A stretch of 64,000 bases of DNA from Methylumidiphilus sp963753955 (lineage in GTDB: Bacteria; Pseudomonadota; Gammaproteobacteria; Methylococcales; Methylococcaceae): the NCBI GenBank assembly GCA_963753955.1, contig CAVWEM010000022.1:1-64000 (forward strand), read 5' to 3'. The first letter of the stretch is position 1. Every line of letters starts with the position of its first letter. Positions 8,782-17,736 of this stretch are shown here, in pieces. The position numbers and the translations under genes are program-made. The notes beneath the pieces were generated by a model. It was given only the letters and a program-made list of their open reading frames with translations, had not been told where the DNA came from and ran no database searches.

Positions 8782-9661
8782 TTAGTCCAAATCCAGATCC
8801 TTCAGATAGGCCTTGAAGCCCTCCCGCAACTCCTCATGCTTCAGCCCCTGCTCGACGGTGGCGATCAGATAGCCGAGCTTGGAGCCGCAGTCGTAGCGCT
8901 TGCCGTGGAACTCGTAGGACAGCACGGGTTCTTCCTTCAGCAGCAAAGCGATGGCGTCGGTGAGCTGGATTTCGCCACCGGCGCCCCGGGTCACTTCGTC
9001 CAGCTTGTCGAAGATGGCCGGGGTGAGGATGTAACGCCCGACCACCGCCAGGTTGGAAGGCGCTTTTTCGGGCTTGGGTTTTTCGACGATCTCTTCCACC
9101 CTGCCCAGATGGTTGCCGATGGAGTTGGAGCGGACGATGCCGTAGCTTTGGGTCTCAGAGGGGTCGATGCGCTCCACGCCCAGCAGCGAGCATTGCCATT
9201 CGTCGAAGACCTTGACCATTTGGCTCAGGCAGCCCGAAGCGTTGTCATCAATCAGATCGTCGGCCAGGATGACAGCGAAAGGTTCGTCGCCGATGACCGC
9301 TTTGGCGCGTCCGACCGCGTGGCCCAAGCCCAGCGCCTCCGCTTGGCGGATGTGTACACAGGTGACATGGGGCGGAACGATGTTCTGCACGATTTTCAAA
9401 GTTTCGGTCTTGCCGCGCAGTTCCAGTTCATTTTCCAGTTCGTAAGCCTTGTCAAAGTGGTCTGAAATGGCCCGCTTGCTGCGCCCGGTGATGAACACCA
9501 AGACTTCGATGCCTGCAGCTACCGCCTCTTCCACGGCATATTGGATCAGCGGCTTGTCCACCACCGGCAGCATTTCCTTGGGGTTGGCCTTGGTCGCGGG
9601 CAGGAAGCGGGTACCCAGTGCCGGCGACCGGAAACACGGCTTTCTTGATGGTCTTTTTCAT
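8782..9661 (-). CDS. galU: UTP-glucose-1-phosphate uridylyltransferase (one-base frameshift)
   Basis: Makes UDP-glucose from UTP and glucose-1-phosphate for glycogen, envelope sugars and exopolysaccharide. The N-terminus MKKTIKKAVFPVAG is read from 9661. Near 9613 one surplus base (GGGTACC for GGGACC) shifts the frame, and removing it restores the nucleotide-binding loop GTGTRFLPATKANPKEMLP. The rest is intact: VDKPLIQYAVEEA, VILADDLID, GRVEEIVEKPKP and CGSKLGY. Corrected length is about 292 residues, normal for the family. The conserved Leu of the AGLGTRF motif is Thr here. An assembly error is the simplest explanation for the shift. Confidence 0.88.
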
Positions 9662-9749
9662 TGTTGTTCTCCTTTGAATGGATCGTTTGAGGTGAAGGCT
9701 CCCGGAATATAGTAGCCGTTTTGGCCCGGCCTTGTGGTGCCGACCAGAC

Positions 9750-9787
9750 AAAAAAACCCCGCGTCCCTCTAGGGACGCGGGGTTTTT
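9750..9787. terminator. Strong bidirectional terminator after sodB
   Basis: CCCCGCGTCCCT pairs perfectly with AGGGACGCGGGG, with A run before and T run after, so it can act on either strand. It lies 18 bases past the sodB stop codon and separates sodB from galU. Confidence 0.9.
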
Positions 9788-9805
9788 GTGACGGAAGACG
9801 CAGGC

Positions 9806-10387
9806 TTAGGCTGCGAAGTTCTGCGCGGCGAACTCCCAGTTCACCAGATTCCAGAAGGCTTCGACGTACTTTGGACGCAGATTGCGGTAATCTACGTAGT
9901 AGGCGTGTTCCCACACGTCGATGGTCAGCAACGGGGTCTGTCCAGAGGTCAGCGGGGTGGCCGCATTGCTGGTGCTGACCAAGGCCAGGCTGCCGTCGGC
10001 GTTCTTCACCAGCCAGGCCCAGCCGGAACCGAAGGTGGTGATCGCAGTCTTAGACAGTTCAGCCTTGAAGTTTTCAAAGGATCCGAAGGCGGCCTTGATG
10101 GCTTCCGCCAAGACGCCCGTTGGCTCGCCACCGCCGTTCGGGGACAGGCTGTTCCAATAGAAAGTGTGGTTCCAGACCTGGGCGGCGTTGTTGAAGATGC
10201 CGCCGGAAGACTTTTTCACGATTTCTTCCAGGGACAGATTCTCGAATTCGGTGCCGGCAATCAGATTGTTAAGATTGGTGACATAGGTCTGGTGATGTTT
10301 GCCGTAGTGGAATTCCAGCGTTTCGGCGCTGATGTGCGGTTCCAGGGCGTTCTTTTCATACGGCAGGGGGGGAAGCACATGGGTCAT
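9806..10387 (-). CDS. sodB: Superoxide dismutase (iron type)
   Basis: A 193-residue cytoplasmic Fe-superoxide dismutase that turns superoxide into oxygen and hydrogen peroxide. Metal ligands are visible at the four expected places: His in FHYGKHHQTY, His in NHTFYW, and Asp and His in DVWEHAYYVDYRN. The residues around NHTFYWNSLSPNGGG favour the iron over the manganese form. The gene is monocistronic, with its own terminator, and is divergent from a LysR-type regulator across a 229-base gap. Confidence 0.95.
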   Translation of the reverse strand: MTHVLPPLPYEKNALEPHISAETLEFHYGKHHQTYVTNLNNLIAGTEFENLSLEEIVKKSSGGIFNNAAQVWNHTFYWNSLSPNGGGEPTGVLAEAIKAAFGSFENFKAELSKTAITTFGSGWAWLVKNADGSLALVSTSNAATPLTSGQTPLLTIDVWEHAYYVDYRNLRPKYVEAFWNLVNWEFAAQNFAA

Positions 10388-10616
10388 GGAAGTCTCCTGA
10401 GGTGGGTGAAAGTCGTTGTTGCCGGACAGTTCTAAACTTAGAGGCTCCGGCGATAACCAAGCAAAATACTATGAAATAACAGTCTAACACCGCCTGCCCG
10501 CCAGAGCAAAGCCTCTCCTAAGCTTTGCAATTCTGCGCCTGTGGCACATTCTGTTACAATGAAAATAAAAGTATACTGATTGTTTCCACTACCAAAACAG
10601 TTTAAGGGCTGACCCT
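10388..10616. promoter_or_regulatory. Divergent promoter region sodB / lysR-type gene
   Basis: This 229-base gap between two divergent genes has an AT-rich centre (10540-10590, with TTACAAT and TATACT hexamers that could serve as -10 boxes). No coding sequence is seen. A LysR-type regulator commonly binds such a region, but no clear inverted T-N11-A box was identified. Confidence 0.4.
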
Positions 10617-11546
10617 ATGGATAAACTTACCAGCATGGTCGTGTTCACCAAGGTCGCAAAGGCCGGCAGCTTCGCCTCCGCCGCCAAAGAACTTGGGCTT
10701 TCCCGGGCCATGGCCACCAAGCATGTCATGCAGCTCGAAAACAGCTTAGGGATAAGGCTGCTCAACCGCACCACGCGCAACCTCAGCCTGACCGAGGTGG
10801 GTGCGGTTTACCTGGAGCGGTGTCTGCAAGTACTCGACGACATCGAGGAGACCGAGCTGGCCGTCACTAGGCTGCAAACCGAGCCACGCGGCACGTTGAA
10901 AGTGAATTCCGCGCCGTTTTTCGGTGCCTACCATCTCGCGCCCGCCATCGCCGCCTATCACGAGATTTTCCCCGACGTGAATGTCGAGTTGGTGTTGCAG
11001 GCTGGCTATGTGGATTTGATCGAGGAAGGTTTCGACTTGGCCATCCATCTGGACGACCTGCACGACTCCAGCCTTATCGCCCGCCGCCTAGGCAGTTCGC
11101 AACGCGTGGTCTGCGGTTCGCCGAACTATTTCAAAAAACACGGGACGCCTGCCAATCCCGATGATCTGAAAAAACACAACTGCCTGGTCAACTCCGCCCT
11201 GCCGCCACGCGACCAATGGCAGTTCAGCGAACCGGAGAGCGGCAAGACCACCGTCGTCAAGGTGGCAGGCACCCTGCAAGCGAACGTGGCCGACGCCATC
11301 CGCATGGCGACTATCCACGGCCTGGGATTGGCGCTATTGCCCACTTACATGGCGGGCCAGGATTTGCGCAAAGGCCGCCTGCAAGCCGTATTGAAGCACT
11401 ACATCCCCGCGCCTATGGAAATCCATGCCGTCTATCCCCACCGCAAGCACCTGTCCGCCAAGGTCAGGACTTTCGTGGATTTTCTGCACGAGCGCTTCCA
11501 TCCCACGCCGTACTGGGAAGATTGGGCCATCGCAACCCAGGACTGA
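10617..11546 (+). CDS. LysR family transcriptional regulator
   Basis: A 309-residue regulator. The N-terminal winged helix (residues 1-60; GSFASAAKELGLSRAMATKH and LNRTTRNLSLTEVG) is typical, followed by a substrate-binding domain with the effector-pocket loop GFDLAIHLDDLHDSSLIARR. The subtype resembles the AaeR/DsdC-like group that often controls neighbouring or divergent genes. It is divergent from sodB and followed after 32 bases by the CYTH gene. The effector is unknown. Confidence 0.9.
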   Translation: MDKLTSMVVFTKVAKAGSFASAAKELGLSRAMATKHVMQLENSLGIRLLNRTTRNLSLTEVGAVYLERCLQVLDDIEETELAVTRLQTEPRGTLKVNSAPFFGAYHLAPAIAAYHEIFPDVNVELVLQAGYVDLIEEGFDLAIHLDDLHDSSLIARRLGSSQRVVCGSPNYFKKHGTPANPDDLKKHNCLVNSALPPRDQWQFSEPESGKTTVVKVAGTLQANVADAIRMATIHGLGLALLPTYMAGQDLRKGRLQAVLKHYIPAPMEIHAVYPHRKHLSAKVRTFVDFLHERFHPTPYWEDWAIATQD

Positions 11547-11578
11547 GCGCAGGCTTTAATTTTGGAGGTATTGACGAC

Positions 11579-12061
11579 ATGCCGCTGGAAATCGAGCGCA
11601 AATTCCTACTGAAAGGCGATGGCTGGCGCCAAGCCGCCCACGACGCCCAGCATTTGCGCCAAGGCTATCTCAACAACGAGGCGCACTGTTCCGTACGGGT
11701 GCGCACCAGCGCCGACCATGGCTGGCTGAACATCAAGAGCGCCAACCTAGGTGCGCAACGGCAAGAGTTCGAATACGAAATCCCCTTGGCCGATGCCCAC
11801 CAAATGCTGGACACATTGAGCCTGAAGCCGTTGATCGAGAAGGTGCGCCATTTCGTCAACGTCGGGTCGCATATCTGGGAAATTGACGTGTTCGAGGGCG
11901 ACAACGCCGGGCTGGTGGTGGCCGAGGTCGAGTTGGACCATCCTGACGAGGCATTTGAAAAGCCGGATTGGGTGGGTGAGGAAGTCACCCACGACGTGCG
12001 CTATTACAATACCAACTTGTGCAAGCATCCGTTCAAGGATTGGGCATCAGTATCCCCATGA
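11579..12061 (+). CDS. CYTH domain protein (inorganic triphosphatase/adenylate cyclase-like fold)
   Basis: A 160-residue single-domain CYTH protein. It opens with the signature EIERKFLL (residues 4-11) and continues with basic and acidic strands lining the tunnel (RQGYL, VRVRTS, INIKS-like NIKSAN, FEYEIPL, IEKVRH, WEIDVFEGD, VVAEVEL). Small stand-alone CYTH proteins of bacteria usually hydrolyse tripolyphosphate or nucleoside triphosphates. GGAGG lies upstream of the chosen ATG. Its stop overlaps the next start by 4 bases, so it is coupled to the SRPBCC gene. Confidence 0.88.
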   Translation: MPLEIERKFLLKGDGWRQAAHDAQHLRQGYLNNEAHCSVRVRTSADHGWLNIKSANLGAQRQEFEYEIPLADAHQMLDTLSLKPLIEKVRHFVNVGSHIWEIDVFEGDNAGLVVAEVELDHPDEAFEKPDWVGEEVTHDVRYYNTNLCKHPFKDWASVSP

Positions 12062-12597
12062 CCGTCTTGCTCGCCCTTATCTTGCTTCTGCTCGCACTGG
12101 CTACTTATGTCGGCGTCCATCTGCCCAAGTCCCATGTCGCTGCCAGCCGCATGCGCCTGGCCGCCCCGCTTGATGAAGTATGGAATGCGGTGGTTGATTT
12201 TGCAGCCTATCCAAAATGGCGTCCCGGCCTGGCCCGTGTGGAAGCCGGCCCGGAAATCGACGGCCACCCGAGCTGGTATGAATACTGCGGCTCGCGGATA
12301 AAAGTCCAGCTCCAGTTTGCCGAATTCGTACCGAAGACACGCTTGGTGACCCGTCTGGTCGGTGACCGGCTGCCCATTTTCGGCGCTTGGACTTATGAGT
12401 TTATCGCGGACGGCGATGGAACCATCCTCACCATCACTGAGAGCGACAAGATTTACAATCCGCTGTTGCGGGTCTTCTCACGGTTTATTTTCCCCCATCA
12501 TGCAGCCATGGACGTGTTTCTGATCGCCTTGTCCCGCCATTTCGACGGCGATGGCAACCCCGAACACTTGAGCCTGAGGATAGGCGATCCGGCCTGA
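12058..12597 (+). CDS. SRPBCC family protein with N-terminal membrane anchor
   Basis: A 179-residue protein: an N-terminal hydrophobic helix (TVLLALILLLLALATYVGV) followed by a helix-grip domain that begins with VAASRMRLAAPLDEVWNAV and FAAYPKWRPG, the usual start of polyketide-cyclase/SRPBCC proteins. Such domains bind hydrophobic ligands, and the ligand here is unknown. The start codon overlaps the CYTH stop (ATGA), so it was preferred over an ATG 39 bases upstream. Confidence 0.82.
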   Translation: MTVLLALILLLLALATYVGVHLPKSHVAASRMRLAAPLDEVWNAVVDFAAYPKWRPGLARVEAGPEIDGHPSWYEYCGSRIKVQLQFAEFVPKTRLVTRLVGDRLPIFGAWTYEFIADGDGTILTITESDKIYNPLLRVFSRFIFPHHAAMDVFLIALSRHFDGDGNPEHLSLRIGDPA

Positions 12598-12668
12598 GTG
12601 ATGCCAGGGTGAGTGGCTGCGGCTAGGAAAACCGCTCGCTCCATACACTAATTGCCACCGAGAACCCC

Positions 12669-13274
12669 ATGTTCGATCCATCGCAACCGGCCAAGCGCCG
12701 GAATTTCCTGAAAGTCGCCACCTATTTTGAAGGCGGCTTGGTGCTTGCCGCCTACTTCATCGGCTGGCTGGGCGATGCGGATCCCTTGGCGAATCTGCGC
12801 TTTGAAACAGATGCCTTGCTTTGGGGCTTGGCTGGCACAGTTCCCCTGTACCTGCTATTCCTGTTGAGCTACTACCTGCCGGTGGGTGGCTTGCGTGCCA
12901 TCAAACGCTTTCTCATCGACAATCTGGGGCCTTTCCTGGACACCTGCCAATGGACGGGCCTGCTTTATCTCGCCTTGCTGGCCGGCCTCACTGAGGAAAT
13001 ACTCTTTCGCGGCCTGTTGCAACCCCTAATGGAATCCCATTGGGGCTGGGCGGTGGGCCTCGCCGCCAGCAATCTCCTGTTTGCCTTGGCCCATAGCATC
13101 ACCCCGCTTTACGCCGTGCTAGCGGGCATGACCGGCTTGTACCTGGGCATTAGCCTGGACTTCGGCGGCGAGCGCAATCTGCTGACCCCAATCTTCATCC
13201 ACGCGCTTTACGATTTTCTCGCCTTTTTGGCTGTGGCCCGAACCTACCGGGCCGAGAATGGCGTGGCTTTTTAG
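12669..13274 (+). CDS. CPBP family intramembrane glutamic protease
   Basis: A 201-residue membrane protein of the CAAX protease/bacteriocin-processing family. The active-site pieces are visible: EEILFRG (about residues 115-121), LLFALAHS with the catalytic His, and the terminal HALYDFLAF. Four to six hydrophobic helices surround them. Bacterial CPBP members cleave membrane or secreted peptides, or act as chaperones for peptide export. The substrate here is unknown. Converges on kdsB. Confidence 0.87.
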   Translation: MFDPSQPAKRRNFLKVATYFEGGLVLAAYFIGWLGDADPLANLRFETDALLWGLAGTVPLYLLFLLSYYLPVGGLRAIKRFLIDNLGPFLDTCQWTGLLYLALLAGLTEEILFRGLLQPLMESHWGWAVGLAASNLLFALAHSITPLYAVLAGMTGLYLGISLDFGGERNLLTPIFIHALYDFLAFLAVARTYRAENGVAF

Positions 13275-13313
13275 AACCCCTAACCCTAACCCTCTCCTGC
13301 GGGGACAGAGGAT

Positions 13314-14090
13314 TTAGGACGCGAAAGCGCTCCTGCCCAACCTCGCCCTGACCCGTTGCAAATCCTCCTCGGTATCCACCCCCGCCTCCGGGGCGCTGTC
13401 CACGGGCAGGACTAAAATGCGCTCGCCCATCCAGAGGATGCGCAACTGCTCCAGGGATTCGATGGCTTCCAAGGGCGAAGGCGGCCAAGCCACGTAGCGG
13501 CGCAGGAAGCCGACCGAATAGGCATAGACGCCGATGTGGCGCAACCAAGGAAAACCCGGCGGAATATCCCCATAAGGCGAAGCGAAGGAATCGCGGTGCC
13601 AAGGAATCGGCGCACGGCTGAAATAGAGGGCATGGCCATCGCGATCCAGCACCACTTTCACCGCATGGGGATTGAAGATTTCCGCCCGATCCTGGATAGG
13701 CGCGGCCAAGGTGGCGACCTCGGCGCTATCCTGCCGGACCAGCAAGCGGGCTAGGCGGCGTTTCAGATCCGGCGGGATCAGAGGCTCGTCGCCTTGCAGA
13801 TTGACGACAATGGTATCGTCCGGCCAGCCCAAGATGTCGGCGGCTTCGGCGATGCGCTCGGTGCCGCTTTGATGATCCTCGCGGGTCATCACCGCCCGCA
13901 CCGGCAGGCCGGCCACGGCCTCGGCGATGCGGGCATCGTCGGTGGCGACTACCACCTCGCTGGCCCAGGCCTCCAGCCCGCGTTCACAGACATGGACGAT
14001 CATTGGACGTCCCGCGATGTCCAGCAAAGGCTTGCCCGGAAGGCGGCTGGAACCATGGCGGGCAGGAATGACGATTTTAAAATCGACCAT
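13314..14090 (-). CDS. kdsB: 3-deoxy-manno-octulosonate cytidylyltransferase
   Basis: Activates Kdo as CMP-Kdo for lipid A core synthesis. The nucleotide-binding start IVIPARHGSSRLPGKPL, the VVVATDD motif, NLQGDEPLI and the C-terminal GVDTEEDLQRVRARL are all present in a protein of about 258 residues. The ATG at 14090 overlaps the stop of the Trm112-like gene (TGATG), indicating coupling in the lpxK operon. Confidence 0.96.
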   Translation of the reverse strand: MVDFKIVIPARHGSSRLPGKPLLDIAGRPMIVHVCERGLEAWASEVVVATDDARIAEAVAGLPVRAVMTREDHQSGTERIAEAADILGWPDDTIVVNLQGDEPLIPPDLKRRLARLLVRQDSAEVATLAAPIQDRAEIFNPHAVKVVLDRDGHALYFSRAPIPWHRDSFASPYGDIPPGFPWLRHIGVYAYSVGFLRRYVAWPPSPLEAIESLEQLRILWMGERILVLPVDSAPEAGVDTEEDLQRVRARLGRSAFAS

Positions 14091-14305
14091 CAATCCACCA
14101 ACGCCGACCGGTGCTTGGAGAGTGCGTCGTATTCTTCCAGGCCGAGTTTGCGGGCCTCGGTTTCCAGCATCACCGGAATCCCATCGCGTATTGGATACGC
14201 CAGCCTATCCGCCTTGCAGATCAGCTCTTGTCCGTCTTTTTGGTAGATCAACTCGCCCTTACACAACGGGCAGACCAGGATTTCAAGCAGTTTTTTGTCC
14301 ATCAC
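14090..14305 (-). CDS. Trm112 family protein (YcaR-like)
   Basis: A 71-residue protein with the conserved opening LLEILVCPLCKGELIY and the later YPIRDGIPVML. In gammaproteobacteria this small gene sits between lpxK and kdsB as here. Only the first CPxC pair is present, the second pair of eukaryotic Trm112 being absent, as usual in YcaR. Proposed role is as a small partner or activator protein, and direct function in this organism is unknown. Confidence 0.93.
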   Translation of the reverse strand: MMDKKLLEILVCPLCKGELIYQKDGQELICKADRLAYPIRDGIPVMLETEARKLGLEEYDALSKHRSALVD

Positions 14306-15281
14306 ATTTAGCCTTCAATAGTTGCAGTAATTTCTCGCAAAAAGCAACCGGCAGTCGCGCCCGCAAAGGCACGGACCAAAGCCGACCGTCGGCAAAGGCG
14401 CGGCATTTCACCGCGTCTTTTTCCGTCATCAATACCAATGCATCGTCCAGTCCTAGATCCTCTGGGATGTAGCGGTGGTGGTCGGGGAAAGCCCGCTCCT
14501 CGAAGCTTAAACCGGCCTGTCTGAGATCCGCGAAAAAGCGGGAGGGAAAGCCAATGCCGGCGACGGCGCGTAGCTTCATACCGACAAAATCCGCCAGCGG
14601 CCTTCTGAAGCTTTCATCAGCCAAATTCACCGCCTCGTCGCCTAGCAGGGAGAGCGGGTATTCGCCATCGTGTGGCTCTCCACGGCAAACCACCAAATCC
14701 ACCTCGTCCAAGCGCCCCGCCGGTTCGCGCAAAGGGCCGGCGGGCAGGCAGAAGCCATTGCCGAAGCGCCGGTCGCCGTCAACCACGGCGATCTCCACAT
14801 CCCGAGCCAGGGCATAATGTTGCAGGCCGTCGTCGGCGATGAGGATGTCGCAATCGGTGGATGCCAACAACGCCCGGCCGGCCTCGGCGCGGAGGGGGAA
14901 GACAGTCACCGGGCAACCCGTGCGCCGGGCAATTAGCACCGGCTCGTCGCCCGCGTCAAGAGGGTCGCTGCCTGCGTCCACGGCCAAGGGCTGGTCTTGT
15001 TTGCGTCCGCCGTAGCCCCGGCTGACCACGCCGGGCTTGTATCCCGCAGCCGCCAGAAACTCGGCCAGCCAGATCGTCAACGGCGTTTTGCCGGTGCCGC
15101 CGACGGTGAGATTGCCCACCACGATGACCGGAACCGGCAGGCGTTGCGAGGATTTCCAGCCTTTTCGATAAGCCCAGCGCCGCCAAGCCACGGCCCCGCG
15201 AAACAGCCACGCCAGCGGAATCAAGCCCAAGGGCGGGCTAGTCTCGTACCAACGGCGTTGCAACCACCCGGCCAGATCCAT
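14283..15281 (-). CDS. lpxK: Tetraacyldisaccharide 4'-kinase (lipid A synthesis)
   Basis: Phosphorylates the 4' position of the lipid A disaccharide at the inner membrane. The N-terminal anchor (LGLIPLAWLFRGAVAW) is followed by the P-loop GNLTVGGTGKTPL (about residues 56-68), VSRGYGG, the catalytic DDGLQHY and LPAGPLREP. 332 residues, normal length. The 3' end overlaps the Trm112-like gene by 23 bases, and the gene lies 11 bases after the exbD/tolR-like gene. Confidence 0.95.
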   Translation of the reverse strand: MDLAGWLQRRWYETSPPLGLIPLAWLFRGAVAWRRWAYRKGWKSSQRLPVPVIVVGNLTVGGTGKTPLTIWLAEFLAAAGYKPGVVSRGYGGRKQDQPLAVDAGSDPLDAGDEPVLIARRTGCPVTVFPLRAEAGRALLASTDCDILIADDGLQHYALARDVEIAVVDGDRRFGNGFCLPAGPLREPAGRLDEVDLVVCRGEPHDGEYPLSLLGDEAVNLADESFRRPLADFVGMKLRAVAGIGFPSRFFADLRQAGLSFEERAFPDHHRYIPEDLGLDDALVLMTEKDAVKCRAFADGRLWSVPLRARLPVAFCEKLLQLLKAKCDGQKTA

Positions 15282-15292
15282 GCTCCCGGCCT

Positions 15293-15706
15293 CTACTTTT
15301 CGGCCATGGCATGGCCGAAACTGATATGCACAAAACCCAGTTGTCCTGCGGCGTCCAAAGCACCGACCACAAATTGGTGCTGGGTAGCCTTGTCAGCGTT
15401 AATGGTCACCAACGGATCTTTGTTTTCCCCTGCGGCTTCCCGCAAGGCTTTTTTCAGTGTATCCATCTGGGTGTTGATGAGTTGATGCCCATTGATGAAA
15501 TAACGCCCGTCAGCCTTGATGACCAATTCGATGCCCTTGTCGTCCTCGGCAACTTCGCCGTTGGCTTGTGGCAAATTGACCCGCATGGCACCCTCACGGC
15601 TGAACGTGGTGGTCAGCACCAGGAAAATCAGCAACACGATCAACACGTCGATCAGCGGAATCAGATTCAGTTCTGGCTTGTTTTTAGCCTTGGGGCGGAA
15701 ATCCAT
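15293..15706 (-). CDS. ExbD/TolR family biopolymer transport protein
   Basis: A 137-residue protein with one N-terminal membrane helix carrying the proton-pathway Asp (NLIPLIDVLIVLLIFLVLTT) and a periplasmic domain. It works with an ExbB/TolQ channel to couple proton flow to envelope energy transfer. It follows that gene after 4 bases. The pair upstream of lpxK, outside a tol-pal or tonB setting, is a known arrangement. Whether it drives TonB-type uptake or another partner is not evident. Confidence 0.92.
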   Translation of the reverse strand: MDFRPKAKNKPELNLIPLIDVLIVLLIFLVLTTTFSREGAMRVNLPQANGEVAEDDKGIELVIKADGRYFINGHQLINTQMDTLKKALREAAGENKDPLVTINADKATQHQFVVGALDAAGQLGFVHISFGHAMAEK

Positions 15707-15710
15707 GGGT

Positions 15711-16325
15711 TTACTCTTCGCGCTCGCCGTGCATCCGCTCGACCAAGTGCAAGGCCTCCTCTTCCAGCCGCAAGGCCAGATCGTCCACCCGCCCGTCGAA
15801 ATAACGGTGGAACATCAGGCTGGGAATGGCCACCGCCAAACCCGAGGCGGTGGTGATGAGGATTTCCGAAATGCCGCCAGCCAGATGCATCGGATTGCCA
15901 ACTCCGGTGCTCTCGGAAAAGGTGGAGAACACTTTGATCATACCCAACACGCTGCCCAACAAGCCCAGATAAGGCGAGATCGAGGCGATGGTGCCCAAGG
16001 TGTTGAGATACCGGCCCATGTGATGGACTGCTGCCCGTCCGGCCTGCTCGATGCTTTCCTTCATGACCTCCCGCCCATGGGGGTAGTTCATGATGCCGGC
16101 GGCAAACACCGCCCCGAGCGGCGAGTCGCCGCGCATTTGGCGGATGCGGGAGGCATCAAGCTGGTTCTTGCGATACAGGCTCCATACCTGCGCTCCCAGA
16201 TGCCTGGGCATGATCTTCTCCGTTCGCAAAGACCAGAAGCGCTCGCAAATGATCGCCATGGCGACGATGGAGCATATGATGATGGGCCACATGACCCAAC
16301 CGCCGGCGACGATAAGCTCAAACAC
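15711..16325 (-). CDS. MotA/TolQ/ExbB family proton channel protein
   Basis: A 204-residue inner-membrane protein with three helices: the N-terminal one (WVMWPIIICSIVAMAIICERF) and the conserved pair GTIASISPYLGLLGSVLGMI and ISEILITTASGLAVAIPSL. It forms the proton channel with the following ExbD/TolR-like protein. It begins just downstream of pqqE on the same strand (20-base gap), so the pqq and lpxK groups could be partly cotranscribed. Confidence 0.93.
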   Translation of the reverse strand: MFELIVAGGWVMWPIIICSIVAMAIICERFWSLRTEKIMPRHLGAQVWSLYRKNQLDASRIRQMRGDSPLGAVFAAGIMNYPHGREVMKESIEQAGRAAVHHMGRYLNTLGTIASISPYLGLLGSVLGMIKVFSTFSESTGVGNPMHLAGGISEILITTASGLAVAIPSLMFHRYFDGRVDDLALRLEEEALHLVERMHGEREE

Positions 16326-16345
16326 GCTGTTTCACCTTCAATTTC

Positions 16346-17461
16346 TCATCGGCCATCGCCGGTTAAGGCTTTGGAGGTTTTCGGATTGCGGAAAACCAGG
16401 GGCTTGGCTTCGGCGGATTCGGCATCCTGGCGGGCCGAGAAAATCGCGTCGTAGACTTTCTGGCGGTAGGGGGAGAGGCTACAGGCGGGGTCGGTGTTGT
16501 GCATATCGCCGGTGAGGAGATAAGCCTGGCAATGGCAACCACCCATGTCTTTGGCTTTTTCCGGGCAGGAACGGCAGGGTTCCTTCATCCATTCAAAACC
16601 ACGGAAATGATTGAAGGCCATGGAATCGTGCCAAATCTCGCGGATGCTGAAATCTTTGACATTGGGCAGATCCAGCCCCGGCAGTTCGCGGGCGGAATGG
16701 CAGGGCAAGGCGACGCCGTCCGGGGCGATGGTGAGGAAAGTGGTTCCCCAACCGTTCATGCACGCTTTCGGGCGGTCTTCGTAGAAATCCGGCACGACAT
16801 AATAAATCTTCATCTTGCCCGCGAGTTTTTCCCGGTAGTCCTTGGCGATGGCCTCGGCTTCTTCAAATTGCTCTTTGGTCGGCAGCAACTGGTCGCGGTT
16901 GATGTGCGCCCAGCCGTAGTATTGGGTGTTGGCAAGCTCCAGATAATCCGCGCCCAATTCCGTCGCCATCTCCAGGATTTGCCGCATCTGGTGGATGTTC
17001 TTGCGGTGGATCACCACGCACAGCACCATCGGATAGCCGTGCTTTTTCACCAGTCGGGCGACTGCCTTTTTATGCTCGAAAGATTCCGTGCCGGCCAGTT
17101 CGTCATTGAGGTTTTTTTCCGGCGATTGGATGCTGACCTGAATATGATCCAAGCCAGCCTCTTTCAATTCGACAATCTTCGCCTCGGTCATGCCGTAACC
17201 GGAGGTGATCAGATTGGTGAAATAGCCAAGTCCGCGGGCGTGTTTGACCAAGACCGGCAAATCCTGCCGCGCCAGCGGCTCGCCACCGGAAAAGCCCAGT
17301 TGCACCGCGCCCATGGCCCGTGCCTCGGACAGCACCCGCAGCCAGTCTTCCGTGCCCAGTTCGTTCTTGATATTGGCGAAGTCGATGGGATTGGCGCAAT
17401 AAGGGCATTGCAGCGGGCAACTATAGGTCAGTTCCGCCAGCAGCCAGCGCGGGGGGGTGAT
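16346..17461 (-). CDS. pqqE: PqqA peptide cyclase (radical SAM)
   Basis: Radical SAM enzyme that joins the Glu and Tyr side chains of PqqA, the first step of PQQ synthesis. The cluster motif CPLQCPYC follows PRWLLAELTYS near the N-terminus, and FSGGEPL and the C-terminal SPASM cysteines (CRSCPEKAKDMGGCHC) are present. From 17461 the protein would be about 371 residues, the normal size. No ATG, GTG or TTG exists in this frame before the motif. With one more C in the C run at 17450-17456, a TTG inside the end of pqqD would be in frame. The start is therefore unresolved and a homopolymer miscount is likely. Confidence 0.9.
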   Translation of the reverse strand: MTPPRWLLAELTYSCPLQCPYCANPIDFANIKNELGTEDWLRVLSEARAMGAVQLGFSGGEPLARQDLPVLVKHARGLGYFTNLITSGYGMTEAKIVELKEAGLDHIQVSIQSPEKNLNDELAGTESFEHKKAVARLVKKHGYPMVLCVVIHRKNIHQMRQILEMATELGADYLELANTQYYGWAHINRDQLLPTKEQFEEAEAIAKDYREKLAGKMKIYYVVPDFYEDRPKACMNGWGTTFLTIAPDGVALPCHSARELPGLDLPNVKDFSIREIWHDSMAFNHFRGFEWMKEPCRSCPEKAKDMGGCHCQAYLLTGDMHNTDPACSLSPYRQKVYDAIFSARQDAESAEAKPLVFRNPKTSKALTGDGR

Positions 17462-17462
17462 G

Positions 17463-17735
17463 TTATTGCTGATTGATCCAATTGTTTCCTAGCGCCACTT
17501 CCAGGAAGCCGAAAATGTCGTTTTGCAAGCCGGTTTGCTCAAATTTTTTCTCAAGCTCCACGACGATGCTTTCGGCATTATGTTCGCCATCGCACAGCTT
17601 GAGGATTTCGGCGGAGGGGAGGTTCAGCTCTACCATGCCTTCGGGGTAGAGGATGACATATTTTTGCTGGGCCTCCTCCCATTGCAGGCGGTGCAAGGGG
17701 GAGAAGGCGAGTGGTTTGCTCGGATCCAGGCTCAT
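17463..17735 (-). CDS. pqqD: PQQ peptide chaperone PqqD
   Basis: A 90-residue protein that binds the PqqA peptide and presents it to PqqE. It shows the family's YVILYPEGMVELNLPSAEIL and a C-terminal helix ending NNWINQQ. Located between pqqC (1-base gap) and pqqE, whose start lies at or inside its stop, so the three are tightly coupled. Confidence 0.94.
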   Translation of the reverse strand: MSLDPSKPLAFSPLHRLQWEEAQQKYVILYPEGMVELNLPSAEILKLCDGEHNAESIVVELEKKFEQTGLQNDIFGFLEVALGNNWINQQ

Positions 17736-17736
17736 G

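Noticed and set aside
13794..14472. Plus-strand open frames opposite kdsB and lpxK
   Set aside because: kdsB, the Trm112-like gene and lpxK cover this stretch on the minus strand with clear motifs.
15311..16454. Plus-strand open frames opposite the exbB/exbD pair
   Set aside because: The minus-strand membrane proteins account for the region; the plus frames are rich in His and Gln, as mirror frames are.
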